Assembly: GCA_937870685.1 (NCBI GenBank)
Contig: CALMZX010000105.1
Span: forward strand, 1 to 64,000
DNA from: an uncultured Alphaproteobacteria bacterium
GTDB taxonomy: Bacteria > Pseudomonadota > Alphaproteobacteria > Rhizobiales > Aestuariivirgaceae
Direction: 5' to 3'
DNA: 64,000 bases
Both the position numbers and the translations under genes were made by a program. Below are positions 27,870 to 36,166 of this stretch, one piece after another (positions within the stretch are counted from its first letter, which is position 1; every line of letters begins with the position of its first letter). The notes beneath the pieces were generated by a model that searched no databases, had not been told where the DNA came from, and saw only the letters and a list, made by a program, of their open reading frames with translations.

Positions 27870-27924
27870 CGCTTGAATCCGGCGCGGTCTTCCCCACATT
27901 CTCCCGCCAGAAGAGGAGAATGCC

Positions 27925-28245
27925 ATGCTTGTTACAACCACGAACACGGTCGAGGGTCACCGCATCCTTGAGTACAAGGGATTGGTCGCGGGCGAAGCCA
28001 TCCTGGGCGCGAACCTGTTTCGCGATCTTTTTGCCTCCATCCGCGATATCGTGGGTGGCCGCTCCGGATCCTATGAGAAAGTCCTCAACGATGCCCGCCA
28101 GACCGCAATCGCCGAGTTGACCGACAAGGCCGCCCGCCTTGGCGCCAATGCCGTGATCGGCGTGGATATCGACTACGAGACCGTGGGCACAAACGGTTCA
28201 ATGCTGATGGTTACCGCCGCAGGCACGGCAGTACGGATTGAGTGA
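27925..28245 (+). CDS. ybjQ: YbjQ/UPF0145 family protein
   Basis: A 106-residue protein with the family pattern: [20 protein letters not shown] at the N-terminus, then [20 protein letters not shown], and [18 protein letters not shown] near the end. Homologues form pentameric rings; their role, possibly heavy-metal binding, is unproven. A clear ribosome site AAGAGGAGA lies 6 bases upstream of the ATG. It is the last core gene before the nap region. Confidence 0.92.
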   Translation: MLVTTTNTVEGHRILEYKGLVAGEAILGANLFRDLFASIRDIVGGRSGSYEKVLNDARQTAIAELTDKAARLGANAVIGVDIDYETVGTNGSMLMVTAAGTAVRIE

Positions 28246-28264
28246 CACCAGCGCAAATGCAGAA

Positions 28265-28283
28265 CGCGCGCCTGTGGCGCGCG
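28265..28283. terminator. GC-rich hairpin after ybjQ
   Basis: CGCGCGCC, loop TGT, GGCGCGCG: a perfect 8-bp stem 19 bases after the ybjQ stop. No T-run follows, so it is at best a weak or Rho-assisted terminator. Confidence 0.4.
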
Positions 28284-28309
28284 CTGTCTGAGGTCGGTCA
28301 TTGGAAAAT

Positions 28310-28347
28310 TGGAGCGGGCGACGCAAATCGAATCCGTGACCCGAACC
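28310..28347 (-). repeat. Decayed tRNA-Gly 3' half (putative att site, left end)
   Basis: The first 23 bases match the 3' end of the intact tRNA-Gly at 35428 at 21 positions: TGGAGCGGGCGA is exact and AATCGAA is exact. Weaker similarity runs on through the T-stem and variable loop. On the minus strand it gives the acceptor 3' strand, T-loop TTCGATT and the encoded CCA, but there is no anticodon arm, D-arm or 5' acceptor strand. It has the same orientation as the intact gene 7.1 kb away, so it is a direct repeat, as left by integration into a tRNA 3' end. Confidence 0.6.
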
Positions 28348-28355
28348 CCCAAGGC

Positions 28356-28385
28356 AAAACCCGTTCCGGCATCCACCGGGTTTTT
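28356..28385. terminator. Bidirectional intrinsic terminator
   Basis: AAAACCCG, a 13-base loop, then CGGGTTTT with one more T. The A-run on one side and the T-run on the other let it work in either direction. It sits immediately inside the left tRNA-like repeat and would insulate ybjQ from the nap operon. Confidence 0.6.
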
Positions 28386-28694
28386 GATGTCCTTGTCGAG
28401 GAGCGCAGGATGGGGACAGCCCGGAAGGTCCGGGAGAACCCGGCATATTGGCCAAGACCCCCGAAAATCCTGAACTCTGATCCAGAGTGGCACGCTGTGG
28501 TGAGGAGGATTGTGCGAGGACTTGTGTGGGACAATGAACGCGCGCCTTTTCATACCTTTGTGATCAAGGCATTTTTCCCCCCGATGGATTGGGAAACCTG
28601 GAAAATGCTTGGTGGCGGGCTGGCGTTTGGAGACAGAACACCTGCGGGAATATCTTCACTCTGAAGGGTGCAGTTCGCTGAATGCCGTCTGAAT
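28386..28694. other. Non-coding left margin of the nap region
   Basis: About 310 bases between the terminator and the FNR box. A plus-strand open frame crosses it, but its composition and lack of motifs argue against a real gene. It becomes visibly richer in A and T than its surroundings toward 28690. No integrase, IS end or RNA gene is recognisable. Confidence 0.5.
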
Positions 28695-28708
28695 TTGATC
28701 GAGATCAA
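28695..28708. promoter_or_regulatory. FNR/FixK-type box upstream of nap
   Basis: TTGAT-CGAG-ATCAA, a perfect match to the FNR/ANR/FixK consensus TTGAT-N4-ATCAA, centred about 91 bases before the napF ATG. It implies activation of the operon under low oxygen by a CRP/FNR-family regulator; none of those is encoded in this window. Confidence 0.8.
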
Positions 28709-28792
28709 AGACTGTCAGAACCAATTTTCGGAAACTGACTTGCTGGCTGTTGGCATTTCAGTGCAGTGCGGTTTTGAAGAAATCAGGAACCA

Positions 28793-29140
28793 ATGGCACA
28801 CCAATTGACTCGCCGGGGCTTGTTCAGGGCGGTTTCCGCAACAGATACTTCATCCGCAGCCCTGCGCGATGACCGCCATTTTGCCCTGATCGGTGCCTCT
28901 TGCCTCGAAACCAGGGGAACATGTTGCCGCCGCTGCACGGATTCCTGTGACGTGTCTGCCATCCGCTTCCGCCCCATGGGTGGGGGCCGCGCCATCGCAC
29001 TTCTTGACCAGGAGGCCTGCACCGGATGTGGTGACTGTCTCCCGGTCTGCCCCGTCAACGCAATCGAACTGGTGTCGAAAGACAGGGCTGCACTGGTCGC
29101 GGGGCTTGTTGGCGAAACATCGGGAGTTCCAAAACAATGA
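28793..29140 (+). CDS. napF: Short NapF-type ferredoxin
   Basis: A 115-residue iron-sulfur protein. The N-terminus TRRGLFRAV resembles the SRRGL start of NapF. The body matches the C-terminal half of E. coli NapF: a cluster motif around CLETRGTCCRRCTDSCDV and a classical CTGCGDCLPVCPVNAI. The first two clusters of standard NapF (about 164 residues) are absent. NapF is a cytoplasmic accessory thought to help assemble the NapA cluster. Ribosome site AGGA 6 bases before ATG; overlaps napD by 4 bases (ATGA). Confidence 0.85.
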   Translation: MAHQLTRRGLFRAVSATDTSSAALRDDRHFALIGASCLETRGTCCRRCTDSCDVSAIRFRPMGGGRAIALLDQEACTGCGDCLPVCPVNAIELVSKDRAALVAGLVGETSGVPKQ

Positions 29141-29457
29141 TGCAGAATTTCAACGTCTGCGGACTGATCGTCCACCTCTCGCCGAGACATGGGGAAGCAG
29201 CCGCAGAACAGATTGCCAGACTGCCTGGCGTTGACATCCATGCCTCGTCCGGTGTCGGCCGGCTGGTGGCGACGGCGGTTGACACCGCTGCATCGCTCGC
29301 CATCGACCAGATCGCCGCCATCCACCGCCTGCCAGGCGTTGTTGCCGCCTCCATTGTCTATCACGGATTTGAGCAGTCTGGCGGCACCCCGCCGGACGCA
29401 CCGCAATCCCAAACCGAAGCACTTCACCAATCACAAGACCGTTCAAAGGGGAACTGA
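29137..29457 (+). CDS. napD: NapD chaperone for NapA
   Basis: A 106-residue cytoplasmic chaperone that binds the Tat signal of NapA until the cofactor is inserted. The NapD core is visible as NVCGLIVHLSPRHGE, LPGVDIHASSGVGRLVATA and LPGVVAASIVYHGFE, a ferredoxin-like fold. The C-terminal tail (DAPQSQTEALHQSQDRSKGN) is polar and longer than in E. coli NapD (87 residues). It is coupled to napF upstream and ends 3 bases before napA. Confidence 0.93.
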   Translation: MMQNFNVCGLIVHLSPRHGEAAAEQIARLPGVDIHASSGVGRLVATAVDTAASLAIDQIAAIHRLPGVVAASIVYHGFEQSGGTPPDAPQSQTEALHQSQDRSKGN

Positions 29458-29460
29458 GCC

Positions 29461-31995
29461 ATGCCCGAGACCGTCCACCTCACACAGAATCGCCGCGATG
29501 CAATGAAGCTTGCGGCCGCCACTGCGGCGGCCTCGGTTGCGGGTATTTCCCTGTCGCCGGAGGCCGGCGCGCAAGCCGGAACTGATGGCATCCGCTGGGA
29601 CAAGGGCGTCTGCCGCTTCTGCGGAACCGGTTGCGGTGTCATCGTCGGCACCAAGAACGGACAGGTTGTCGCCACGCAGGGTGACCCGGATGCACCGGTG
29701 AACCGCGGCCTCAACTGCATCAAGGGCTACTTCCTGTCGAAGATCATGTATGGCGAAGACCGGCTGAAGCAGCCGCTGCTGCGCATGAAGGACGGCAAGT
29801 ACAACAAGGACGGCGATTTCACGCCCGTCTCTTGGTCAGACGCCTTCACCATCATGGCGGAGAAGTGGAAGGCAGCGCTCAAGGCCTCTGGCCCGTCGGC
29901 CATCGGCATGTTTGGCTCCGGACAGTGGACGATCTGGGAAGGCTACGCGGCCTCCAAGCTGTACAAGGCCGGCTTCCGCTCCAACAATCTCGATCCCAAT
30001 GCCCGCCACTGCATGGCCTCTGCTGTCGCAGGTTTCATGCGCACCTTCGGTATCGACGAGCCCATGGGCTGTTACGATGACATCGAACACGCCGATGCCT
30101 TCGTGCTCTGGGGTTCGAACATGGCCGAGATGCATCCCATACTGTGGTCGCGCCTCACAGACCGGCGCCTCACCCACGAGGGCTGCGAGGTGCATATTCT
30201 TTCAACCTTTGAACACCGCTCGTATGAGCTTGCGGACAACCCGCTGATCTTCACCCCGCAAAGCGACATGGCCATCCTCAACTACATCCAGAACTATATT
30301 GTAAATTCGGGAGCGGTGAACCAGGACTTCGTCAGCAAGCACACGGAATTTGCCCATACCGTCACTGACATTGGCTACGGTCTGCGGCCCAAGCATCCGT
30401 TGGAGGAGAAGGCCGTCAACGCCTCGCACAAGGCGGGCAAGGATGGCGCGCAGGATCCGGCCGGCATGAAGGACAAGATCGGCTTCGAGGCCTACAAGAA
30501 GCTGCTGGAACCCTACACGCTGGACTACGCCCATCAGGCTTCGGGTGTGCCCAAGGAGAACCTTGAGCGCCTGGCCAAGCTCTACGCCGATCCGAACAAG
30601 AAGATCGTGTCCTACTGGACCATGGGTTTCAACCAGCACACCCGTGGTACCTGGGTGAACAACATGATCTACAATGTGCATCTGCTCACCGGCAAGATCG
30701 CCGAGCCGGGCAACGGGCCGTTCTCGCTCACGGGCCAGCCTTCGGCCTGCGGCACGGCGCGCGAAGTCGGCACGTTCTCGCACCGCCTTCCGGCCGACAT
30801 GGTGGTGGTCAACGAAAAGCACCGCGCCGTCACGGAGAAAATCTGGCAGCTTCCTGAGGGCACCATCCCGGACAAGCCAGGCTATCACGCCGTGCTGCAG
30901 AACCGCATGCTGAAGGACGGCAAACTCAACGCCTACTGGGTGCAGTGCACGAACAACATGCAGACCGCGCCCAACATGAATGAAGAGGGCTACCCCGGTT
31001 ACCGCAATCCGGCAAACTTCGTGGTGGTGTCGGATCCCTATCCGACCGTGACCGCACTTGCTGCAGACCTGATCCTGCCGACAGCCATGTGGATGGAAAA
31101 GGAAGGCGCCTATGGCAATGCCGAGCGCCGCACGCAGTTCTGGCGCCAGCAGGTGAAGGCGCCCGGAGAGGCCATGTCGGATCTCTGGCAGACCATGGAG
31201 TTCGCCAAGTACTTCAAGGTCGAGGAAGTCTGGCCGGAGGAACTCATCGCCAAGAAGCCGGAATACCGGGGCAAGACACTGTTCGACATTCTCTACGCCA
31301 ATGGCGAGGTCAACCGGTTCCCGGCAACCGAATGCCAGAAGGGCTTTGACAACTCCGAGAGCGGCGCCTTCGGCTTCTATGTGCAGAAGGGCCTGTTCGA
31401 GGAATACGCCAAGTTTGGCCGTGGCCACGGCCATGACCTTGCCGACTTCGAGCAGTATCATCAGGCCCGCGGCCTGCGCTGGCCGGTGGTCGACCAGAAG
31501 GAAACGCTCTGGCGCTTCCGCGAAGGCTACGACCCCTATGTGAAGCCGGGCGAAGGCGTGTCCTTCTACGGCAAGCCCGACGGCAAGGCCCGCATCATCT
31601 TCTGCCCGGATGAGCCGGCTGCGGAAGCCCCTGACAGCGAATTCAACCTGTGGCTCTGCACGGGCCGTGTGCTTGAACACTGGCATTCCGGTTCCATGAC
31701 CCGGCGTGTTCCTGAACTCCACCGCGCGGTGCCATCCGCCGTACTGTTCATGCACCCGGATGATGCCGATGAACGGCAGTTGCACCGTGGCCAACCCGTG
31801 AAGATCCAGACCCGGCGCGGCGAAGTCGTCACCCGGATCGAGACCAAGGGACGCAACAAGCCGCCGCGCGGTCTGGTCTACTTCCCGTTCTTCGATGAAT
31901 CGCAGCTGGCCAACAAGCTCACCCTGGATGCCACCTGTCCGATCTCCAAGGAAACGGACTTCAAGAAGTGCGCCTGCAAGGTCGTGTCGGCCTGA
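29461..31995 (+). CDS. napA: Periplasmic nitrate reductase catalytic subunit
   Basis: An 844-residue molybdoenzyme reducing nitrate to nitrite in the periplasm. The N-terminus has a twin-arginine signal ([20 protein letters not shown]). The [4Fe-4S] ligands are C51, C54, C58 and C86 ([13 protein letters not shown]), and the Mo-ligand cysteine is C184 in [10 protein letters not shown]. Bis-MGD binding regions follow ([25 protein letters not shown]). The cofactor would come from MobA/MobB, also in this window. No truncation or frameshift. Confidence 0.98.
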   Translation: MPETVHLTQNRRDAMKLAAATAAASVAGISLSPEAGAQAGTDGIRWDKGVCRFCGTGCGVIVGTKNGQVVATQGDPDAPVNRGLNCIKGYFLSKIMYGEDRLKQPLLRMKDGKYNKDGDFTPVSWSDAFTIMAEKWKAALKASGPSAIGMFGSGQWTIWEGYAASKLYKAGFRSNNLDPNARHCMASAVAGFMRTFGIDEPMGCYDDIEHADAFVLWGSNMAEMHPILWSRLTDRRLTHEGCEVHILSTFEHRSYELADNPLIFTPQSDMAILNYIQNYIVNSGAVNQDFVSKHTEFAHTVTDIGYGLRPKHPLEEKAVNASHKAGKDGAQDPAGMKDKIGFEAYKKLLEPYTLDYAHQASGVPKENLERLAKLYADPNKKIVSYWTMGFNQHTRGTWVNNMIYNVHLLTGKIAEPGNGPFSLTGQPSACGTAREVGTFSHRLPADMVVVNEKHRAVTEKIWQLPEGTIPDKPGYHAVLQNRMLKDGKLNAYWVQCTNNMQTAPNMNEEGYPGYRNPANFVVVSDPYPTVTALAADLILPTAMWMEKEGAYGNAERRTQFWRQQVKAPGEAMSDLWQTMEFAKYFKVEEVWPEELIAKKPEYRGKTLFDILYANGEVNRFPATECQKGFDNSESGAFGFYVQKGLFEEYAKFGRGHGHDLADFEQYHQARGLRWPVVDQKETLWRFREGYDPYVKPGEGVSFYGKPDGKARIIFCPDEPAAEAPDSEFNLWLCTGRVLEHWHSGSMTRRVPELHRAVPSAVLFMHPDDADERQLHRGQPVKIQTRRGEVVTRIETKGRNKPPRGLVYFPFFDESQLANKLTLDATCPISKETDFKKCACKVVSA

Positions 31996-32044
31996 TCACC
32001 GCGAACACCCGAGCGCAAGGAGGGGGCACGCGCCCGCCGCAGAG

Positions 32045-32821
32045 ATGAAGGACAACGTCCGCCAGCAACCGAAGCCGCCCGATCCCGCGCGCCGCAAGGC
32101 CCTGCGTGATGCGGCGCGGCTGGGTGGCGGTGCCCTTGTCGCGGGCATGGCGCTTGCCGGGCATGCGCTGCAGTCCAGTGCCTTGCCTGCGCAAAACCTG
32201 CGCCCGCCGGGGGCCATCGCCGCAGACGGGTTCCTATCCGCCTGCGTGCGCTGCGGACTGTGCGTGCGGGACTGTCCGTACGGCACGTTGAAGCTTGCTG
32301 GCTGGAGCGACGGACCGGCGACAGGCACCCCCTTCTTCACGGCCCGGGACGTGCCTTGCGAGATGTGCGACACCATTCCGTGCGTGAAGGCGTGCCCGAC
32401 CGGCGCGCTGGACAAGGCGCTGACCGACATCGGTGAGGCCCGCATGGGGGTCGCCGTCATCACCAGCCGCGAAACCTGCCTCAACCTGCAGGGACTGCGC
32501 TGCGATGTCTGCTACAGGGTCTGCCCGGCAATCGACAAGGCCATCACCCTTGAAACAACCCACAATGCGCGCACCGCGAAGCATGCCGTCTTCGAACCGG
32601 TGGTTCATGCCGACGCCTGCACGGGCTGCGGCAAATGCGAGAAGGCCTGCGTGCTCGATGAGGCGGCAATCAAGGTGCTGCCGCTGCAGATTGCGGCTCT
32701 TTCGCAGGATTCCCACTACCGCCGGGGCTGGGACGAGAAGGACAAGGCGGGCGCTCCGCTCGTCTATGCGCCCCTGAAACTGGATGTCCGAAAGCCGCAG
32801 GCGGGAGCCGACCTGCCATGA
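32045..32821 (+). CDS. napG: Quinol dehydrogenase ferredoxin subunit NapG
   Basis: A 258-residue periplasmic ferredoxin with four [4Fe-4S] motifs: CVRCGLCVRDCPYG, CEMCDTIPCVKACP, CDVCYRVCP and CTGCGKCEKACV. A Tat-type signal (ARRKALRDAARLGGGALVAG) starts the protein, and the order of motifs matches E. coli NapG closely. With NapH it feeds quinol electrons to NapC and NapB. The ATG at 32045 gives the family N-terminus; ATGA overlap with napH. Confidence 0.96.
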   Translation: MKDNVRQQPKPPDPARRKALRDAARLGGGALVAGMALAGHALQSSALPAQNLRPPGAIAADGFLSACVRCGLCVRDCPYGTLKLAGWSDGPATGTPFFTARDVPCEMCDTIPCVKACPTGALDKALTDIGEARMGVAVITSRETCLNLQGLRCDVCYRVCPAIDKAITLETTHNARTAKHAVFEPVVHADACTGCGKCEKACVLDEAAIKVLPLQIAALSQDSHYRRGWDEKDKAGAPLVYAPLKLDVRKPQAGADLP

Positions 32822-33738
32822 GCGCCAACCGTTTCCCCTATGCCGCAGCGCAAGTCCGGAAAGGCCTCTGGCAATCCCGGCGCTTCCTTGTCCTGCGAAG
32901 GCTGGCGCAGGCCGCTTTCCTGCTGCTCTTCCTGAGTGGCCCGGTTGTCGGCATCTGGATCAGCAAAGGCACGCTCGCGTCGTCGCTGACGCTGGGTGTT
33001 CTTCCTCTCACGGACCCGTTCATCCTGCTGCAATCCGTTGCCGCCCGCCATTGGCCGGAAGCAACGGCACTCGCCGGTGCCGCCATTGTTCTCACCACCT
33101 ATCTTCTTGCGGGTGGACGCAGCTACTGTTCCTGGGTTTGCCCGATCAACCCGGTGACCGACCTGGCCGCGTGGCTGCGCCGCCGCCTCGGCATCACCCA
33201 ATCTTCGAAAATCCGGCCGGAGCTGCGCTACTATCTGGTCATCGCGGTGCTGGCGGTGTCTGCCGCAACGGGCATGCTGGCCTTTGAACTGGTGAACCCG
33301 GTGACCGCATTTCACAGGGCCATCGTCTATGGAGCGTGGACCAGTGCCACGGGTGCCATCCTGATCTTTGCCTTCGATCTTCTGGTCGCGAAGAACGGCT
33401 GGTGCGGCCATCTCTGTCCTGTCGGTGCGTTCTACGGTGGTGTCGGAAGCGCAACGCTTCTGCGTGTCTCCGCCACGCGCCGTGATGCCTGCGATGACTG
33501 CATGGATTGCTTTGCCGTCTGCCCGGAACCGCAGGTCATCTCTCCGGCCTTGCGTGGCAACAGGACAGGCGTTGGCCCCGTCATTCTCTCCGGTGACTGC
33601 ACCGTTTGCGGGGCTTGCATCGATGCCTGCCCCGAGCGGGTTTTCACATTGACCCACCGCTTCGACACGCGCCTGCTGCCATGCAGCGCCACCTCACAAC
33701 CCGAAACACCTGCCGCTTACGAAAGGACCACACCATGA
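32818..33738 (+). CDS. napH: Quinol dehydrogenase membrane component NapH
   Basis: A 306-residue membrane iron-sulfur protein. Four hydrophobic helices are visible (starting RRLAQAAFLLLFLSGPVVGI). The cytoplasmic CxxxCP motifs are YCSWVCPINP and WCGHLCPVGA, and two C-terminal ferredoxin motifs follow: CDDCMDCFAVCPEP and CTVCGACIDACPE. It anchors NapG and oxidises quinol. It overlaps napG and napB by 4 bases on either side. Confidence 0.95.
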   Translation: MSANRFPYAAAQVRKGLWQSRRFLVLRRLAQAAFLLLFLSGPVVGIWISKGTLASSLTLGVLPLTDPFILLQSVAARHWPEATALAGAAIVLTTYLLAGGRSYCSWVCPINPVTDLAAWLRRRLGITQSSKIRPELRYYLVIAVLAVSAATGMLAFELVNPVTAFHRAIVYGAWTSATGAILIFAFDLLVAKNGWCGHLCPVGAFYGGVGSATLLRVSATRRDACDDCMDCFAVCPEPQVISPALRGNRTGVGPVILSGDCTVCGACIDACPERVFTLTHRFDTRLLPCSATSQPETPAAYERTTP

Positions 33739-34196
33739 CCAGGCCCACAGAAGTCCGCCGTCCCGCCCTGTTGTCTGCGCTGCTTTCTGGCTTCCTGCTG
33801 GCAGGTCCGGTTTGGGCGCAGGATGCCCCGGCCGTCAAAGCCCTGCGCGACGCCAATCTCAGCGAGACTTCTGCCGCCCCTGACATCTTCAAGCAGTCGC
33901 TTCCCTCCGGCGGTTTCGACAGGGCATACCGGCAGCAGCCGCCGCTGATCCCGCACAAGGTCGACGGCTACCAGATTTCCCTGACCAACAACGCCTGCAT
34001 GGAATGCCATGACTGGCCCAACAACACCAAGGTCAAGGCACCGAAGATCTCGGAAACCCACTATGTTGACCGCCAGGGTGTGCGCCTCGACAAGGTGGCA
34101 GGCACACGCTACTTCTGCCAGCAGTGCCACGCGCCGCAGGTCGACACGCAGCCGCTTGTCAACAACGTTTTCCAGAACGCCACGCAAGCCGAGTAA
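33735..34196 (+). CDS. napB: Periplasmic diheme cytochrome c NapB
   Basis: A 153-residue small subunit of nitrate reductase. The signal peptide ends at VWAQDAP; two CxxCH heme sites (CMECH, CQQCH) follow, with axial-ligand regions PLIPHKVDGYQI and SETHYVDRQG. It passes electrons from NapC to NapA. The start at 33735 is fixed by the ATGA overlap with napH. Confidence 0.96.
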   Translation: MTRPTEVRRPALLSALLSGFLLAGPVWAQDAPAVKALRDANLSETSAAPDIFKQSLPSGGFDRAYRQQPPLIPHKVDGYQISLTNNACMECHDWPNNTKVKAPKISETHYVDRQGVRLDKVAGTRYFCQQCHAPQVDTQPLVNNVFQNATQAE

Positions 34197-34930
34197 TGGG
34201 GCACACGCCAATGACCGAAGAATCACAGTCCGGGGCCGGCATGGAAAAGAAGCCGGGGTTGATCAGGCGCACCATCCGCTGGTTCACCAAGCCGTCAACG
34301 GCGCTCGCGGTGGGCACGATCAGCCTGCCGGCCTTTCTGCTGGGCGTCATATTCTGGGGTGGCTTCAACTGGGCCATGGAAGCCACCAACAAGGAGAGCT
34401 TCTGCATTTCCTGCCATGAGATGAAAGACAACGTCTACGCCGAGTACCGCAATACGGTGCATTACTCGAACCGCACCGGCGTGCGCGCCAGCTGCCCGGA
34501 TTGCCATGTCCCCAAGGAATGGGGGCACAAGGTGGTCCGCAAGATTCAGGCCAGCAACGAACTCCTGCACAAGGCCCTTGGCACCATCGATACCCCGGCC
34601 AAATTCACCGAACACCGGCCAGCGATGTCCCAGCGCGTGTGGCGCGCCATGAAAACAACCGACTCGCGCGAATGCCGCAACTGCCACAAGTTCGACCACA
34701 TGGAATATTCCGCGCAGGAACCGCGCGCCTCTGAACTTCACCAGTCGGCACTGACCCAGGGCAAGACCTGCATTGATTGCCACCAGGGCATCGCCCATGA
34801 ACTGCCGCCGAACGCAAAGCAAAGCTATGCCGCGATGCTCGACAACATCGACAATGTGGGGATCATCCAGAAGACCATCGACTTCCTGCAGGGAGCGGAT
34901 GTTGAGAAAGCCAAGGCCGCGCCCAGGTGA
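34196..34930 (+). CDS. napC: Membrane-anchored tetraheme cytochrome c NapC
   Basis: A NapC/NirT-family quinol dehydrogenase of about 244 residues: one N-terminal membrane anchor (ALAVGTISLPAFLLGVIFWG), then four CxxCH sites (CISCH, CPDCH, CRNCH, CIDCH). It links the quinol pool to NapB. The ATG at 34196 overlaps the napB TAA; the ATG at 34211, with GGGG about 9 bases before it, is an equally good start. It is the last gene of the operon. Confidence 0.95.
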   Translation: MGHTPMTEESQSGAGMEKKPGLIRRTIRWFTKPSTALAVGTISLPAFLLGVIFWGGFNWAMEATNKESFCISCHEMKDNVYAEYRNTVHYSNRTGVRASCPDCHVPKEWGHKVVRKIQASNELLHKALGTIDTPAKFTEHRPAMSQRVWRAMKTTDSRECRNCHKFDHMEYSAQEPRASELHQSALTQGKTCIDCHQGIAHELPPNAKQSYAAMLDNIDNVGIIQKTIDFLQGADVEKAKAAPR

Positions 34931-35427
34931 GGTCTATCCCGGGCCAAGAACCAATTCATGGGGTTGGCCACTTCCGTATCTGTTTTGACAGGGTGTCTGA
35001 TTGCGAGAGAGAGTCTTCGGGAGAAACTTCGCAGCATTGATCGGGCAGCAAGCTTTCATGCTTCTTCTTCCGGTTGGAATATGTCGCCTCACCGATCCCA
35101 TGCCATCCGGCATGTCTGGACCACCGGATGGCCGTCAGCACCCTGCTTGAGAATGAACGTCTGCCAGGGGTCCGTGAACTTCAATTCTTCATGTATCCCA
35201 CACACTCGTTCAGGGCAGCACAGCAAAAAAGTTCTAGCTCAGAGCGACCAATTTGCTGGGGGCACACCAATGAAGTCTGAAGTCGAGCCTCTACAAAAAG
35301 CCGGATCGCGTCAGAGGCTCAATTCAACATCTTTCCGCGTGGCGACATGGTGGCGAAACGAAAAAAGATGACTGATGGACCACCATTCGGTGATCTTTCT
35401 TAAGTCATTGATTTTTTATGGAGAAAA
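34931..35427. other. Non-coding right margin of the nap region, two inverted repeats
   Basis: About 500 bases without a convincing gene. A 137-codon plus-strand frame (34958-35371) shows no family motif and odd composition. Two perfect inverted repeats stand out: GCCATCCGG (35102-35110) with CCGGATGGC (35124-35132), and GAGCCTCT (35285-35292) with AGAGGCTC (35313-35320). The last 100 bases are clearly AT-rich. It may be the remains of an integrase end, but nothing in it proves that. Confidence 0.5.
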
Positions 35428-35502
35428 TGGAGCGGGCGAGGCGAATCGAACGCCCGACCCTAACCTTGGCAAGGTTATGCTCTACCCCTGAGCTACGCCC
35501 GC
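35428..35502 (-). tRNA. tRNA-Gly (anticodon GCC)
   Basis: Acceptor GCGGGCG pairs with CGCCCGC. The D-arm is TAGCTCAGGGGTAGAGCA. Anticodon stem TAACC/GGTTA encloses TTGCCAA (anticodon GCC). The T-arm has TTCGATT. The discriminator T and the 3' CCA (35428-35430) are encoded. It points left, toward the nap region, so its 3' end is the natural integration target. Confidence 0.97.
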
Positions 35503-35614
35503 TTAAGCGGCCGGACACGACGGTTGTTATGTGCCCGGCGAGGCGACTTATTGCCTAAGCCGATTGCAAATGCAATAGCGTCTTTCAACATTGTTTTGTT
35601 AAGGAATTTCAGGG

Positions 35615-36118
35615 ATGCCAGCCAGACGCGATGAACTTTTCCAGCGCTTGGACAGCTTGGGAATCAGCGTGAAAACCTACGACCATGCCCCGGTTTTCAC
35701 CGTCGAGGAGGCCAAGCGCGTGCACGATGGCATTCCCGGCGGTCATTGCAAGAACCTGTTCTGCAAGGACGAAAAAGGCGCACTCTGGCTCATTGTTGCG
35801 CTCGAGGATTCTGTCATCAACCTGAAGTCCGCACCAGGCAAGATTGGCTCGAAACGCCTGACATTCGGCAAGCCGGACCTGCTGATGGAAATTCTGGGGG
35901 TAGAGCCGGGGTCGGTAACGCCGTTCGGGCTGATCAATGACCAGCACGCGCGCACCAACGTCATCCTCGATGAAAGCATGATGACGGTAGAGAAACTCAA
36001 CTTTCACCCGCTGCAGAACGCTGCAACCACCACGATTGCATCACAGGATCTGCTCACCTTTATTCGATCATGCGGTCACGACCCGCGCATCGTTGCCGTC
36101 AGCGATCCCTTGCCGTGA
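35615..36118 (+). CDS. Prolyl-tRNA editing protein (ProXp-ala/YbaK family)
   Basis: A 167-residue trans-editing domain that deacylates mischarged Ala-tRNA(Pro). Family segments are TYDHAPVFTVEEAKRVHDGI, HCKNLFCKDEKGALWLIVAL and VTPFGLINDQHARTNVILDE. The conserved lysine of HCKNLFCKD is present. It stands alone, not fused to ProRS. The gene lies just outside the right end of the nap region. Confidence 0.92.
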   Translation: MPARRDELFQRLDSLGISVKTYDHAPVFTVEEAKRVHDGIPGGHCKNLFCKDEKGALWLIVALEDSVINLKSAPGKIGSKRLTFGKPDLLMEILGVEPGSVTPFGLINDQHARTNVILDESMMTVEKLNFHPLQNAATTTIASQDLLTFIRSCGHDPRIVAVSDPLP

Positions 36119-36166
36119 TGGAGCAGAACGCCCAAATAGCATAAAAGAGGATTTGGACCTTTCCCG

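Noticed and set aside
28242-28664. 140-codon frame spanning the tRNA-like repeat and terminator
   Set aside because: It runs through a tRNA fragment and an intrinsic terminator, and has no recognisable domain.
30202-31794. 530-codon frame opposite napA
   Set aside because: Antisense shadow caused by codon bias in napA; no motif.
34958-35371. 137-codon plus-strand frame between napC and tRNA-Gly
   Set aside because: No family motif, no good ribosome site, residue make-up unlike a real protein. Kept only as part of a non-coding margin.
35563-35576. Small palindrome ATTGCA-AA-TGCAAT upstream of tRNA-Gly and ProXp-ala
   Set aside because: Too short and AT-rich to call a site; no known regulator motif matched with confidence.
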